DNA of 38,998 nucleotides from Candidatus Liptonbacteria bacterium (GCA_016194445.1 JACQBP010000026.1:1-38998), one strand, 5' to 3'. Shown: positions 22,130-30,689, counted from the first letter of the stretch. The notes: generated from the letters alone by a model not told the origin. Made by a program: numbers and translations.

Positions 22130-24343
22130 TTATATGACTTTTTTTCGCAGTAGTAAGGCGTTTATAGACACAATCACGGTTGAAAACGACATGAGTACCG
22201 CCGCAAAGGCCGGAGCGAGCGTAATTCCATGATTCCATAAAACGCCGGCGGCAAGCGGTATTGCCACCACATTGTAGCCTGTAGCCCAGAAAAGATTCTG
22301 AATCATCTTGGTGTAAGTGAGCTTGGAGAGCCGGATGATTTTTACAATATCCCGAGGGTCATTTCTCACTAAGATAATTCCAGCCGATTCGATAGCGACA
22401 TTAGTACCCGCGCCGATCGCGACTCCTAAATCGGCCCGAACCAGAGCTGGCGCGTCGTTGATGCCATCCCCAATCATCGCCACTTTGTTGCCTTTAGCTT
22501 GTAAGAGTTTTACTTTCTCTGATTTTTCATGCGGCAAAACTCGAGAGAAGTATTCATCAATTCCCAAATCTTTGGCCACCCATTCCGCCACTTTTTCGGA
22601 GTCGCCGGTGATCATCGCCACTTTTACGTTCATCGCTTTTAGGGCTTTGATGGCTTCGCGAGATTCTTCGCGGATAACATCAGCGAGGCCCAAGACGCCC
22701 AAAAGCTCATTGTTTTCCAGAACATAGATAATGGTTTTTCCTTTTTCGGCTTCGAGCTCGGTTTGGGATTTAATTTCGTTCGGCAAATCGAAACCTTGAT
22801 CTAAGATGGCGTGGCCACCAACCAGAATTTTTCGCTCGCCCAATTTGGCTTCTACGCCTTTGCCAGGTAGGCGTTTAAAGTCGGCCACCGAATCAATTTT
22901 GAGATTTCTCTTTTTAGCTTCGACGACAATGGCCTGGGAAATCGGATGCTCGGAATGAGAATCCACGGCCGCGGCGATTTGAATTAAATCGTTTTCCGAT
23001 TTTGATTTACTTAGCCAAATATCAGTCACGCCATACTCACCTTTGGTAAGCGTGCCGGTTTTATCAAACAGCACCACATCAATCGAGCGCGCCATCTCAA
23101 GCGCTAGGCGATTCTTAATCAGAAATCCATTTCGGGCTGCCATAGTGGTTGAAATCGAAGCGACGAGCGGCACGGCCAGGCCGAGCGCGTGCGGACAGGC
23201 AATCACGAGCACGGCCACCATTCGCTCAAGTGCAAAATCAAAACCGGATTTTGCGAAGAGCCAGAGGACAAAAGAAAGTCCGCCCGAAGCAATCGCCACT
23301 ACGGTCAAGTAGTAAGCCGCCTTATCCGAAAGAATCTGAAGTTTCGATTTCGAAGCCTGGGCTTCCCGCACCAAGCGCATCACTCCCGAAAGAAAAGTCT
23401 GCTCACCAACTTTAGTGACCTTGATTTTAAGCGATCCATCGCCATTGACCGTGCCGGCAATCACTTCGGAATTTTCTTTTTTAGGCACCAGCGCCGATTC
23501 TCCAGTAATCATCGATTCATTCGTCTCTGACTTTCCCTCGAGAACTACTCCGTCGGCGGGAATTCTTCCACCTGGTCGAACGAAAACTATGTCCCCAATT
23601 CTTAGTTCCGAAATTGGAACTGTTTCTATTTCTGTCTCAATCTTTAATTTTGAATTGTCATTTTGACTTTTGCCAGTTAAGCTTTGAATTATTCTTTCCG
23701 CCGTATCTGGCAAAAGCTTTGAGAGTTCTTTTAGGGCACCTTGAGCGCCTTTCACCGCTCTCATCTCAATCCAATGACCGAGAAGCATAACGGTGATCAA
23801 CGTGGTCAATTCCCAAAAAAGAGTCTCACCTTGTCCTTTGATCGTCACAAAAACGCTGTACCCAAAAGCGGTGGTGATGGCGAGAGCGATTAAAGTCATC
23901 ATACCCGGCAGCTTGGCGCGAATTTCTCTAGCTGCGCTTGCGAGGAAAATCATCCCGGCGTAGAAAAAGACGAACGAGCCCAAAATAAAGGGCAGATATC
24001 GAGAGCCGGGAAATTCCGGCGCATTAATTTTAAGGACGCTTCTGGCAAAATCGGAATAGAGAATAACTGGGACTGACAAAACCAAACTCACCCAAAATTT
24101 CTTCAGGAACTGCTCGGTGGAGTGCCCAACGTGCTTATCGTGTTCGTCGTGTTCTGACTTATGACTTTTAACTTTTGACTTTTGACTGACTAGTGCCATC
24201 CCGCACTCAGGACACATCCCGGGTTGATCTTGTCTAACTTCCGGGTGCATTGGGCAAGTATAAAAAACACCCCCGGCCATATCCATTGGTTCCTGGTCTT
24301 TCGGATTTTTATTATTATCGTGGCAACAAGAATGATCTTTCAT
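22130..24343 (-). CDS. copB: Heavy-metal P-type ATPase with CPH motif (CopB-like)
   Basis: 737 residues. The N-terminus has a His/Cys-rich start ([11 protein letters not shown]) and a metal-binding [24 protein letters not shown] domain (about 28-51). Eight membrane helices follow; helix 6 has ACPHALGLA, the CPH variant that marks the CopB subgroup, usually exporting Cu or Ag. Other motifs: [11 protein letters not shown] (actuator), DKTGTLTKG (phosphorylated Asp), [19 protein letters not shown] His/Lys-rich linker (about 53-75) before the first helix is encoded by low-complexity heptad-like DNA (24153-24192). It lies 9 bp after the Cys-rich anchored protein gene, at the end of the DUF1573/CcdA operon. 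Confidence 0.92.
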   Translation of the reverse strand: MKDHSCCHDNNKNPKDQEPMDMAGGVFYTCPMHPEVRQDQPGMCPECGMALVSQKSKVKSHKSEHDEHDKHVGHSTEQFLKKFWVSLVLSVPVILYSDFARSVLKINAPEFPGSRYLPFILGSFVFFYAGMIFLASAAREIRAKLPGMMTLIALAITTAFGYSVFVTIKGQGETLFWELTTLITVMLLGHWIEMRAVKGAQGALKELSKLLPDTAERIIQSLTGKSQNDNSKLKIETEIETVPISELRIGDIVFVRPGGRIPADGVVLEGKSETNESMITGESALVPKKENSEVIAGTVNGDGSLKIKVTKVGEQTFLSGVMRLVREAQASKSKLQILSDKAAYYLTVVAIASGGLSFVLWLFAKSGFDFALERMVAVLVIACPHALGLAVPLVASISTTMAARNGFLIKNRLALEMARSIDVVLFDKTGTLTKGEYGVTDIWLSKSKSENDLIQIAAAVDSHSEHPISQAIVVEAKKRNLKIDSVADFKRLPGKGVEAKLGERKILVGGHAILDQGFDLPNEIKSQTELEAEKGKTIIYVLENNELLGVLGLADVIREESREAIKALKAMNVKVAMITGDSEKVAEWVAKDLGIDEYFSRVLPHEKSEKVKLLQAKGNKVAMIGDGINDAPALVRADLGVAIGAGTNVAIESAGIILVRNDPRDIVKIIRLSKLTYTKMIQNLFWATGYNVVAIPLAAGVLWNHGITLAPAFAAVLMSFSTVIVSINALLLRKKVI

Positions 24344-24352
24344 TTGCCTTAA

Positions 24353-25306
24353 TTATACTCCACATCCTCCCCCGCTCGACTTTTTCTCCGGGGTTTGAAC
24401 TTGGCTCAAGATGTTCGCATAACCGTAAGCGCTTGAATAATCCGCGCCTAAGATTTCTTTCGGGTCGGCTTTTTCAAGACTCGTTCCTTTCATTTTAAGA
24501 TACTTGTCAATAGTAAGATACGTGTCCGGAAACCAGTATGAATTTACCTGGAGCGCCACTTTGTACATCTCGTTTTCGTTCGCGCCATTTGCCGCCATCA
24601 ACTCTAAGAGTCCCAACATCGCCATGCCGTGATTGCAGTCCGGAAAATAAGTGGAGTTTCCGCAACACGGCCGGTAGATATTTTTCGAGACTTTTTCGAC
24701 TAGAAGTTGCTGCTCCGGCGTCAATTTCACTAGCTCGTGTTTCGAGTAGTGATCCATGGCGTTTCCTTTCGCTAGAGTCCAGCCACCAGTCGAAGCAAAA
24801 TTTCCCGCTCCCCCGTATCGTGAATCCTTCATCGGTCCCTTCTCTAAAATCGGGTTTTGGTTAGCTAAACCAAAAGCCCAGAAAAGATTCAGGAGATAGC
24901 CGGAATTTTGCATAGTCATCACAACCCGATCATTTTTTGAATCAAGCAGGAGACTTTTCTCTTCTGCCCGCAAACCTCCTCGGCCGGCGTAAATCTGTTC
25001 AAAAGGCCCTTGGTCAATCACACCCAACTGAACCATTTGCTTGCCTAAATCTCCCCAGCCAATAGGGAGCTCAACACCGGCGGAAGGCAAAACTGACTCG
25101 CTCGGTGTAGCTATGGTTTCCTTTTCGGCGGCTGAATGATGACTCGAATCAACTTTGTTGACCGAACTTAATTGGTTGTTTTTTTGAGAACCAACGTGAT
25201 AGACTAAAAGTAGAAAGAAGGCGATAACGGCAATAACCGCCACGACAGTCGACCCCCAGCTGGCGGCTGGAATTTCAAGATTTTTTTCCTCGTTTAGATC
25301 GTCCAT
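24353..25306 (-). CDS. Cys-rich membrane-anchored protein linked to copper/thiol genes
   Basis: 317 residues from the ATG at 25306; the open frame extends 27 Arg/Lys-rich codons upstream, but those overlap the CcdA-like gene's end. A membrane helix is at about 18-40, then a Ser/His linker, then an external domain. Its centre has CCGNSTYFPDCNHGMAMLGL (about 224-243), with three Cys, one His and two Met, and the protein ends GGGCGV. These could bind copper or form disulfides. WTLAKGNAMDHYSKHEL adds further His/Met. I do not know a family name. Its place between a CcdA-like thiol transporter and a copper-type ATPase suggests a periplasm-side metal or thiol relay; that is inference. Confidence 0.6.
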   Translation of the reverse strand: MDDLNEEKNLEIPAASWGSTVVAVIAVIAFFLLLVYHVGSQKNNQLSSVNKVDSSHHSAAEKETIATPSESVLPSAGVELPIGWGDLGKQMVQLGVIDQGPFEQIYAGRGGLRAEEKSLLLDSKNDRVVMTMQNSGYLLNLFWAFGLANQNPILEKGPMKDSRYGGAGNFASTGGWTLAKGNAMDHYSKHELVKLTPEQQLLVEKVSKNIYRPCCGNSTYFPDCNHGMAMLGLLELMAANGANENEMYKVALQVNSYWFPDTYLTIDKYLKMKGTSLEKADPKEILGADYSSAYGYANILSQVQTPEKKSSGGGCGV

Positions 25307-25319
25307 ATTTTTATTAAGG

Positions 25320-26240
25320 TTAGTGACACGACTTTTTTTCTTCTTTTTCCTGATCAGCTTCGTCTTCCTTCGGCAACTCTCCCTCATTCGATTTTCTCAC
25401 CGCTCGGTAAATGAAATAGCCAAATATTCCTAAGATAAACACGGCCCAAATTATATCCGGCACTCCCTTAGTTATTTCGAAAAAACTCGTAGTGGTTTGA
25501 TTCAAGAATTTTCCGACCGCGGCTTGGAAACTCGGCGCCCAATACGCGTTCCCAGAGAAACCTAGCACAACCATAGTGATACCGATCAAAAGGAAAATAC
25601 TGGCGGCCAAAAGATTAGTGGAGTGCGCAAAATAATCTTTCCCCCCTAATCGAAACTCCATCACCTTGCCTTGAATGAGTTTGGATTTTTCGAGCTTGAA
25701 TTTGTCGTAGAAGAAAGCGGCTAAGAAAAGCGGGAAAACCATGCCGAAAACGTAGGTGAAGGTAACCACTAAAGCTTTCCAGAAAACGCCGGAGACGACC
25801 GCGAGCGTGACCGCGCCGGCCAAAACTGGAGCGCAACAAGAGGTCGCGGCGCCCGAAAGGATTCCCAAAAGAAAAACGGATTTGGGATGCGAAGCGGAAA
25901 GTTTGGGTTTGATTTTTTTCATCATCGGAATCATGGCTATGCTTTTTCCGAAGATCGAAAAAATGGCGAGGATGATCATAAACACGCCTCCGATCAGATA
26001 CATTTCCTTATGGAAGTTTTGGAAGATGCTCGCGAGCCAGGCCGCGCCGAGACCGATGGGAATCAGAACCACGGCAATCCCCGAAAAGAAAACCAGAGTC
26101 ATCCGGATAATATTTTTCTTTTCCCTAAAAGCCGAAGCGAGGTAGGCCGGCAGAAGCACAGTAATGCAACACGGGGCGAAGAGCGCCACCATTCCGGCCA
26201 AAAAAGCCGCCAGGATCGAAGCGCTAAAGATTAACTCCAT
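25320..26240 (-). CDS. CcdA/DsbD-like thiol-disulfide membrane protein
   Basis: 306 residues with about eight membrane helices. Helix 1 contains ALFAPCCITVLLPAYLAS and helix 4 contains SGAATSCCAPVLAGAVTL, the two Cys-Pro sites of the CcdA fold, each here doubled to Cys-Cys. After the six core helices come two more helices (about 212-231 and 258-278) and a charged tail (EDEADQEKEEKKSCH). The family moves electrons from cytoplasmic thioredoxin to proteins outside the membrane. It starts 1 bp after the DUF1573 stop. The DUF1573 and Cys-rich neighbours are plausible clients. The doubled Cys is worth comparing with metal-linked CcdA variants. Confidence 0.85.
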   Translation of the reverse strand: MELIFSASILAAFLAGMVALFAPCCITVLLPAYLASAFREKKNIIRMTLVFFSGIAVVLIPIGLGAAWLASIFQNFHKEMYLIGGVFMIILAIFSIFGKSIAMIPMMKKIKPKLSASHPKSVFLLGILSGAATSCCAPVLAGAVTLAVVSGVFWKALVVTFTYVFGMVFPLFLAAFFYDKFKLEKSKLIQGKVMEFRLGGKDYFAHSTNLLAASIFLLIGITMVVLGFSGNAYWAPSFQAAVGKFLNQTTTSFFEITKGVPDIIWAVFILGIFGYFIYRAVRKSNEGELPKEDEADQEKEEKKSCH

Positions 26241-26241
26241 G

Positions 26242-26754
26242 TTAGTTAGTCACCATGGCTCTGAAATTCAACTCGACTTTGGGCGTTTGGCTCGAGTTGG
26301 TTTCAATGAATACGGTGCGATTTGCCAAACCGATGCCAGATGGCCCGTGAGCCGCGGGATTGAAGATGGCTTTAACTTTAATCGTTTCGCCAGCTCCCAC
26401 CTTGACATTAGCCGTCGAGATGCCGCCACCGTGGCCGGGCATGCCGTAGGGACCGGAGGTTTCGCCTTTGGCGTCGGTGATTTCGGCGGTGGTGCACATA
26501 CAGGAAGTGTAGACTTTGTTAATGACGATAGGTTCGGCACCGTCATTCTTGAGCTCAAAGACTTTTGAGACGTTGCCATTTTTCATGGCGATAGTGCCAA
26601 AGTCAAAATCTTTTTCAAGCGCACTAAGAATACTGGCGGATGCGATGGAAGCTTTTTTACTTAATCCCCCGCCGCTTTGACTACCAAGAAATCCGAGGCC
26701 GATAATAATAGCCAAGATGATAACGGCGAAGATAATGATGTTTTTTGATTTCAT
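26242..26754 (-). CDS. DUF1573 domain protein, membrane-anchored
   Basis: 170 residues. N-terminal membrane helix or signal at about 6-23, then a DUF1573 domain: FDFGTIAMKNGNVSKVFELKN, NKVYTSCMCTTAEI (two Cys in CMC) and VKAIFNPAAHGPSGIGLANRTVFIET. The fold is an Ig-like beta sandwich exposed outside the membrane. The His/Gly insert GMPGHGGGIS next to the CMC motif could bind metal, which suits the CopB-type ATPase downstream. It opens the operon DUF1573, CcdA-like, Cys-rich, CopB. No SD is seen. A terminator (26787-26806) separates it from the small gene upstream. Confidence 0.87.
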   Translation of the reverse strand: MKSKNIIIFAVIILAIIIGLGFLGSQSGGGLSKKASIASASILSALEKDFDFGTIAMKNGNVSKVFELKNDGAEPIVINKVYTSCMCTTAEITDAKGETSGPYGMPGHGGGISTANVKVGAGETIKVKAIFNPAAHGPSGIGLANRTVFIETNSSQTPKVELNFRAMVTN

Positions 26755-26786
26755 GTTTTTCTAATAATTTTTTTCGACAACGAAAA

Positions 26787-26806
26787 AACACCTGGGATTA
26801 GGTGTT
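26787..26806 (-). terminator. Terminator of the thioredoxin/CcdA operon
   Basis: AACACCT (26787-26793) pairs with AGGTGTT (26800-26806), followed on the minus strand by TTTTTCG. A second hairpin-rich stretch, GCGC...TAGCGC with CGCTT/AAGCG inside, lies at about 26812-26860 and overlaps the end of the upstream gene. Confidence 0.65.
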
Positions 26807-26842
26807 CATCGGCGCGCTACAAAGACCGCTTAGAAAAAGCGT

Positions 26843-27256
26843 CTAGCGCACCGTCTGTAATGCTAGCGGATCGCGTTTATTTAAAATTGAGAGCCAGGCG
26901 AGAAAACGATTTTTTAACTTGAAAATGTCTCCGGAGAGCTGAACACTAGATTTTTGAAAATAATAAGTAACTTTAGGTCTGACTTTAGCGGCGACGAAAA
27001 CGCCGGCGATTAACGAGAAAGCCAAAAGAAGCAGGGTTAAGATGTTGGTTTGACCCAAACTTGCCCGAAGAGAGGCTTGAAGATTGGAGAGATGCTCGAG
27101 GGTAGAATTGATCGGGTTAACCACCTGGGCACAGTTGCTAGAAAATTCAAAGAGGCAAGAATGGTGCATGGCGTGGCTCGCGTGGGCCAGGCTCGAAAAG
27201 CCGAGGATGTTCACGATCACAAAGGCGAAAAGAATAAAAAGTCCCTGGGGTTTCAT
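26843..27256 (-). CDS. Small secreted or membrane protein, unknown
   Basis: 137 residues from the ATG at 27256; the frame stays open to 27304, but the chosen start gives a clean signal peptide (KPQGLFILFAFVIVNILGFSSLAHA, cleavage after AHA). A mature part with two Cys (MHHSCLFEFSSNCAQVV) and a second membrane helix at about 79-96 follow, then a basic tail. The two Cys close to the membrane could be a disulfide client of the adjacent thioredoxin/CcdA proteins, which is inference from position. I do not recognise a family. It begins 50 bp after the DipZ-like gene and is followed by a terminator. Confidence 0.55.
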   Translation of the reverse strand: MKPQGLFILFAFVIVNILGFSSLAHASHAMHHSCLFEFSSNCAQVVNPINSTLEHLSNLQASLRASLGQTNILTLLLLAFSLIAGVFVAAKVRPKVTYYFQKSSVQLSGDIFKLKNRFLAWLSILNKRDPLALQTVR

Positions 27257-27306
27257 TGGTTTTAGATTAGCACTATACGGAAAATCTCGCAAGACGCGGA
27301 GCAAGC

Positions 27307-28422
27307 CTAGCCAAAAGTGAAGGTAAAAGCTTTGAGTCCGGGAGTGGGGATGAGGATTTCAAGGGTGTGTTCGCCGTAGGTGGGATCTTTAATTAATTCG
27401 TAAAGCTGGTCGGTTTGGATGTCGAGAGATTTGATTAAGTGCCCGTCCTTCAAAATCTGAACTTTGGTAGAGCTCGGCGCGCTCGAAACAAAATAAACAT
27501 CCTTGGAGTGGTACTTAAAGATAATTTTGGCGTTCTGACTTAAACTTTCGGCGTATTGATTTTCGATTTTCCAGCGGCCGACTAGGTAGAGAGTGTTGGC
27601 TTTGACCTCGGGCGGGTTTTTGAAATCGAACTCACCCGTGACTCCTGGCTGGCCACTGCCGAGATATTTATTTCGAAAAGCGCCGAAGTAGGTTTCCGGA
27701 CTGCCGATTTTAGAAAGATCACTGCCAACTTCTTCTTGGGGAGAGGTAATGTCGTTCTTCAATTTCATTTTTTCGCCTAGAACTGACATCCTTTCAGCGA
27801 GAGCCGCTTGGATTTTACTTTCGGTTTCGGCATAGCCACCTTCACCGATGTGGTCGTAGATAATAGCCCCGTGGATGTCGATTAAATATTTATGCGGCCA
27901 GTATTGATTACGATAAGCCTGCCAAGTCGAGTAGTCGTTGTCCAAGACAACGGGATATTGAATTTTTTCTTTTTTGACGGCGGCGGTGACATTTTCGTAT
28001 TTTTTCTCGAATTCAAACTCGGGGGTGTGGACGCCGATAATTTCTAACCCTTGGTCTTTATATTTCTCGTACCAGGCGTTTAGATAAGGCGTGGTGCGCT
28101 GACAATTGATACAGCTGTAAGTCCAAAAATCAACGAGGATAACTTTTTGACCCACGAGATCACCGAGCGAGATTTTTTTAGTATTGATAAAGCCGTCGGG
28201 CGTAGAAATTTCATGGTAGCACTCGAGCGATCCCGCTTTTTCTGAACCCGGAGAACAAGTGACGATGCTAGTCTGACTTTTGGTACTAGTGGCTTGATTG
28301 ACCGGAGAAACGGCTTCGTTTTGGGGACTTGCGGTTGGACTGGCCTTTTCGGATTGGAGGTAATAGATCGCCCCAGCCACGATAACCAAGACAACGGTAA
28401 GAAGAATTTTGTTTTTGACCAT
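27307..28422 (-). CDS. Thioredoxin-fold protein, DipZ C-terminal type
   Basis: 371 residues. One N-terminal helix (about 5-22) anchors it outside the membrane. A Ser/Thr/Pro linker leads to a thioredoxin-like domain (about 80-225) with ILVDFWTYSCINCQRTTPYLNAW; the active-site pair is Cys-Ile-Asn-Cys, as in DipZ and not the usual CGPC. A C-terminal beta domain (about 250-371) matches the carbohydrate-binding-like end of DipZ (TLYLVGRWKIENQYAESL, VYFVSSAPSSTKVQIL). In mycobacterial DipZ this half is fused behind a CcdA membrane part. Here that part is the separate gene 4 bp upstream. Together they would pass electrons from cytoplasmic thioredoxin to external proteins. Confidence 0.87.
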   Translation of the reverse strand: MVKNKILLTVVLVIVAGAIYYLQSEKASPTASPQNEAVSPVNQATSTKSQTSIVTCSPGSEKAGSLECYHEISTPDGFINTKKISLGDLVGQKVILVDFWTYSCINCQRTTPYLNAWYEKYKDQGLEIIGVHTPEFEFEKKYENVTAAVKKEKIQYPVVLDNDYSTWQAYRNQYWPHKYLIDIHGAIIYDHIGEGGYAETESKIQAALAERMSVLGEKMKLKNDITSPQEEVGSDLSKIGSPETYFGAFRNKYLGSGQPGVTGEFDFKNPPEVKANTLYLVGRWKIENQYAESLSQNAKIIFKYHSKDVYFVSSAPSSTKVQILKDGHLIKSLDIQTDQLYELIKDPTYGEHTLEILIPTPGLKAFTFTFG

Positions 28423-28426
28423 GGAT

Positions 28427-29206
28427 TTAGCTGGTTGGTTTTTTGGGAGAAGTCGAGGCGAGATAGGAAAGGAAACCGGGGATGAGCGGGAGGATGCAGG
28501 GGCTAAGGAAAGAACCTAAACCAGCAAAGAGAGCCACGGCAAGATTGACTAGATTCAGAGACATAATATGTTCGCCAACGGAGGTCGAGACACCGAGCTG
28601 GTCTAGGAAATTGACGACGACTTCCAGATTGGCGATCCGGCTCAACTGACCCACGAAAATCAAGATACCCAAAAGGATGAGAATGACGCCAAAGAAATAT
28701 TGAAAATAATCGAGCCAGCGGCCGGCGCGATTAATAAAATTTTGGGCTTGGTTCGCAAAGAGACCAACGATGAGAAACGGCAAACCGATACCGAGGGTGT
28801 AGGCCATGAGAAGAAAGAAGGCGCCACCCGGCGAAGTTGCGGCGAGAGCGAGGATAGCGCCTAAGGCCGCGCTCACGCAAGGCGTCCAGCCAACGGCAAA
28901 GGCGGCGCCAAAAACAAAAGAGGTCAGGTAGCGGGAGTTGAATCGGGTTTTAACGGCGAATTTGTGATCGCGTTCTAGAAATGGAATTTTGATGAGTTTT
29001 AAAACGACTAACCCAAAAAGAATAATGACCACTCCCCCAACCCGACCAAGCCACGCTTCAGCCGTATAAGAAGAGTGCTCTAAGACCGTTTGGAGTAAAA
29101 CGCCAACGAGCGAAAAGACAACTGAAAAACCGAGCACAAAGAAAAGACTCGACAAAAAAATTTCTGAGCGACTGGGCCCGGTTGGGCTTTGGGCTTGAGG
29201 CTCCAT
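28427..29206 (-). CDS. ccdA: CcdA-family membrane protein, apparently circularly permuted
   Basis: 259 residues, about six membrane helices. In ordinary CcdA the segment SFLSPCxLPLIPGYLSYL is helix 1 and GWTPCxxxxLGAIL is helix 4. Here the protein starts with what is normally helix 2 (SLFFVLGFSVVFSLVG, about 20-35), has GWTPCVSAALGAILALA at about 106-122, and carries LFAGLGSFLSPCILPLIPGFLSYLAS at its C-terminus (about 226-251). The first helix has therefore moved to the end. Both redox Cys remain. The start overlaps the upstream thioredoxin stop (TAATG) and the DipZ-like gene follows after 4 bp, so the frame ends are well fixed. Confidence 0.85.
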   Translation of the reverse strand: MEPQAQSPTGPSRSEIFLSSLFFVLGFSVVFSLVGVLLQTVLEHSSYTAEAWLGRVGGVVIILFGLVVLKLIKIPFLERDHKFAVKTRFNSRYLTSFVFGAAFAVGWTPCVSAALGAILALAATSPGGAFFLLMAYTLGIGLPFLIVGLFANQAQNFINRAGRWLDYFQYFFGVILILLGILIFVGQLSRIANLEVVVNFLDQLGVSTSVGEHIMSLNLVNLAVALFAGLGSFLSPCILPLIPGFLSYLASTSPKKPTS

Positions 29207-30015
29207 TAGCTCGAAATGAGTTTGTTAATTTCCGATAGGTAGCGATCTTTGTCCCAACCATCTGGCGCTTTTAAGATCCGCTCTCCATTTTTCACAAAAA
29301 CCTTAGTGTGCTGGTAGGCCACGCCGAATTGTTTAGCCAGGGCTTCTTCGTCTTGGTCGGTGTCGCTGTCTTTATAATTGACGCGGAAAGCGATGACTTT
29401 ATCGGATTTCAATTCATCGAAGGCCGACTGCATCTTAGGAAATTCAGCCTTGCAAATGGGACACCAGTTGGCATAGAAATAGAGGACGATCAACTTATTT
29501 GATTTTATGGCGACGTCGTAATCTGGTTTTGTGAAATCAAGAAGGGGCGCCGACGTGCCGGCAAGCACTGTCCCCATATATTTATCCATCATCTTCCCTT
29601 CTTTATTCATCATTGCCTTTTCGCCAGCTTCCATAATAGAACCATCTCCCCACACCGACTGTCCTTCCTTGAGCTTTACTGCTGTGCCGTCTTTCTTTGT
29701 CACTTTCCCAGCGAGCGTTACCTTCACACCGCTCTCAAATGTATAGTCCTTCGCGAGAGGCGACATCGTGCCATTTTCTTCCAACATGATCTTGCCATCT
29801 TTGAGAACAACGCCTTTCTCCGGCATTGCTTCACTCTTCTTTTTCTCCATAGCCTCTTTTTCCATTAACAACTTTTCTCGTTCCTGAAGTGGCGAGGTTT
29901 CTTTAGATTGCTTGTGGATAACAAAATATCCAACTCCGGCAACGACACCCACGAAAACCACAATCGCGATAACAATGGGCATCGCGAAACCCATTCGAGA
30001 ATTAAAGTTTTTCAT
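29206..30015 (-). CDS. Membrane-anchored thioredoxin with DUF6799 repeats
   Basis: 269 residues. Membrane helix at about 11-33, a charged coiled-coil-like linker (LQEREKLLMEKEAMEKKKSE), two DUF6799-type beta repeats (about 66-130: GVVLKDGKIMLEENGTMSPL, VTKKDGTAVKLKEGQSVW), then a thioredoxin domain (about 155-268) with YFYANWCPICKAEFPKM. It should reduce or oxidise thiols outside the membrane, fed by the CcdA encoded directly after it (1-nt stop/start overlap). It heads the operon. The promoter lies only about 8 bp before the ATG, so the message is almost leaderless. Confidence 0.87.
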   Translation of the reverse strand: MKNFNSRMGFAMPIVIAIVVFVGVVAGVGYFVIHKQSKETSPLQEREKLLMEKEAMEKKKSEAMPEKGVVLKDGKIMLEENGTMSPLAKDYTFESGVKVTLAGKVTKKDGTAVKLKEGQSVWGDGSIMEAGEKAMMNKEGKMMDKYMGTVLAGTSAPLLDFTKPDYDVAIKSNKLIVLYFYANWCPICKAEFPKMQSAFDELKSDKVIAFRVNYKDSDTDQDEEALAKQFGVAYQHTKVFVKNGERILKAPDGWDKDRYLSEINKLISS

Positions 30016-30022
30016 GTTTCTA

Positions 30023-30050
30023 ATTTTAGAAGCCAGGAAACCAATGTCAA
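30023..30050 (-). promoter_or_regulatory. Promoter and shared operator of the thioredoxin/CcdA operon
   Basis: Minus strand TTGACA (30050-30045), 16-nt spacer, TAAAAT (30028-30023). The predicted start is at or next to the ATG. The -35 is the end of GTGTAAAGTCGACTTGACAT, which differs at only four pyrimidine/purine transitions from the sequence before the XRE gene. The palindrome AAGTCGACTT lies inside. Confidence 0.65.
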
Positions 30051-30083
30051 GTCGACTTTACACGATAACTGGGGATAACTTTT

Positions 30084-30452
30084 CTAGAAATTCTGGCGGC
30101 TGTAGATAAGACTGACGATTTTACCTAAAACCATAAACGCAAGGCTAATGACCAACCAAGGGTCGATCGCATGCGAAAGACTCTGAACCACGATACCAGC
30201 TGTAAGACCGGCCGCGCCTAAAAGATAAGCGAATCTGCCGGCCATTAAGCGATGGAGTTTTTCTCTCTCGTCGGCCGCCTTTTCTCGCCAAACAAAAACA
30301 GCGAAAACCCCGAAAGTCGCGACTAACAGCATTGCTGCGGTCATGGTAAGGGTGCTCGGCATCCAAAAATCGAAAGGATTAGCCACTAAAACCAGAAGGA
30401 TGATAAAAGCCAACGAAATTAAAAGTTCCTGGATAAATTTATTTTTTCCCAT
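30084..30452 (-). CDS. Four-helix membrane protein paired with an XRE regulator
   Basis: 122 residues with four membrane helices (about 8-26, 34-56, 70-90, 96-115). The second loop has WREKAADEREKLHRLMAGRFAY, a conserved-looking cytoplasmic basic/acidic stretch seen in DUF2178-like proteins; that assignment is tentative. It overlaps the XRE gene by 14 bp, so the two are coupled. In many bacteria a small XRE repressor is paired with such a membrane protein, and the pair acts as a membrane-state sensor and switch; here that is inference. Confidence 0.65.
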   Translation of the reverse strand: MGKNKFIQELLISLAFIILLVLVANPFDFWMPSTLTMTAAMLLVATFGVFAVFVWREKAADEREKLHRLMAGRFAYLLGAAGLTAGIVVQSLSHAIDPWLVISLAFMVLGKIVSLIYSRQNF

Positions 30453-30654
30453 GATGAATTTCGAAAATTTCTTCGACCGGTTTTTTGAAAAAATTGGCGA
30501 TTTTTATGGCGAGAAGAACCGAGGGCGTGTAGTTACCTTTCTCAATGGCAATGACGGTCTGCCGGGTGATGTCCACGGCATCGGCTAATTCCTCTTGAGT
30601 GACGCCCAATTTACTCCTTAAATTATAAACCGTATTTTTGACAGTGTCGCTCAT
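30439..30654 (-). CDS. XRE-family helix-turn-helix regulator
   Basis: 71 residues, a single HTH_3 domain: LRSKLGVTQEELADAVDITRQTVIAIEKGNYTPSVLLAIKIANFFKKPVEEIF. The recognition helix is ITRQTVIAIEKG (about 29-40). There is no sensor domain. Its promoter has TTGACA-N17-TATCTT and places the start of transcription at the ATG, so the message is leaderless. The motif over its -35 recurs over the -35 of the thioredoxin operon 600 bp downstream, which suggests that it regulates both itself and that operon. Confidence 0.9.
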   Translation of the reverse strand: MSDTVKNTVYNLRSKLGVTQEELADAVDITRQTVIAIEKGNYTPSVLLAIKIANFFKKPVEEIFEIHHGKK

Positions 30655-30660
30655 GTTGGA

Positions 30661-30689
30661 AAGATAGCTAGCGGCGAACTTGATGTCAA
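30661..30689 (-). promoter_or_regulatory. Promoter and operator of the XRE gene
   Basis: Minus strand TTGACA (30689-30684), 17-nt spacer, TATCTT (30666-30661). The -35 overlaps GCGTAAAGTTAATTTGACAT, 16 of 20 nt identical to the thioredoxin operon site. Confidence 0.7.
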
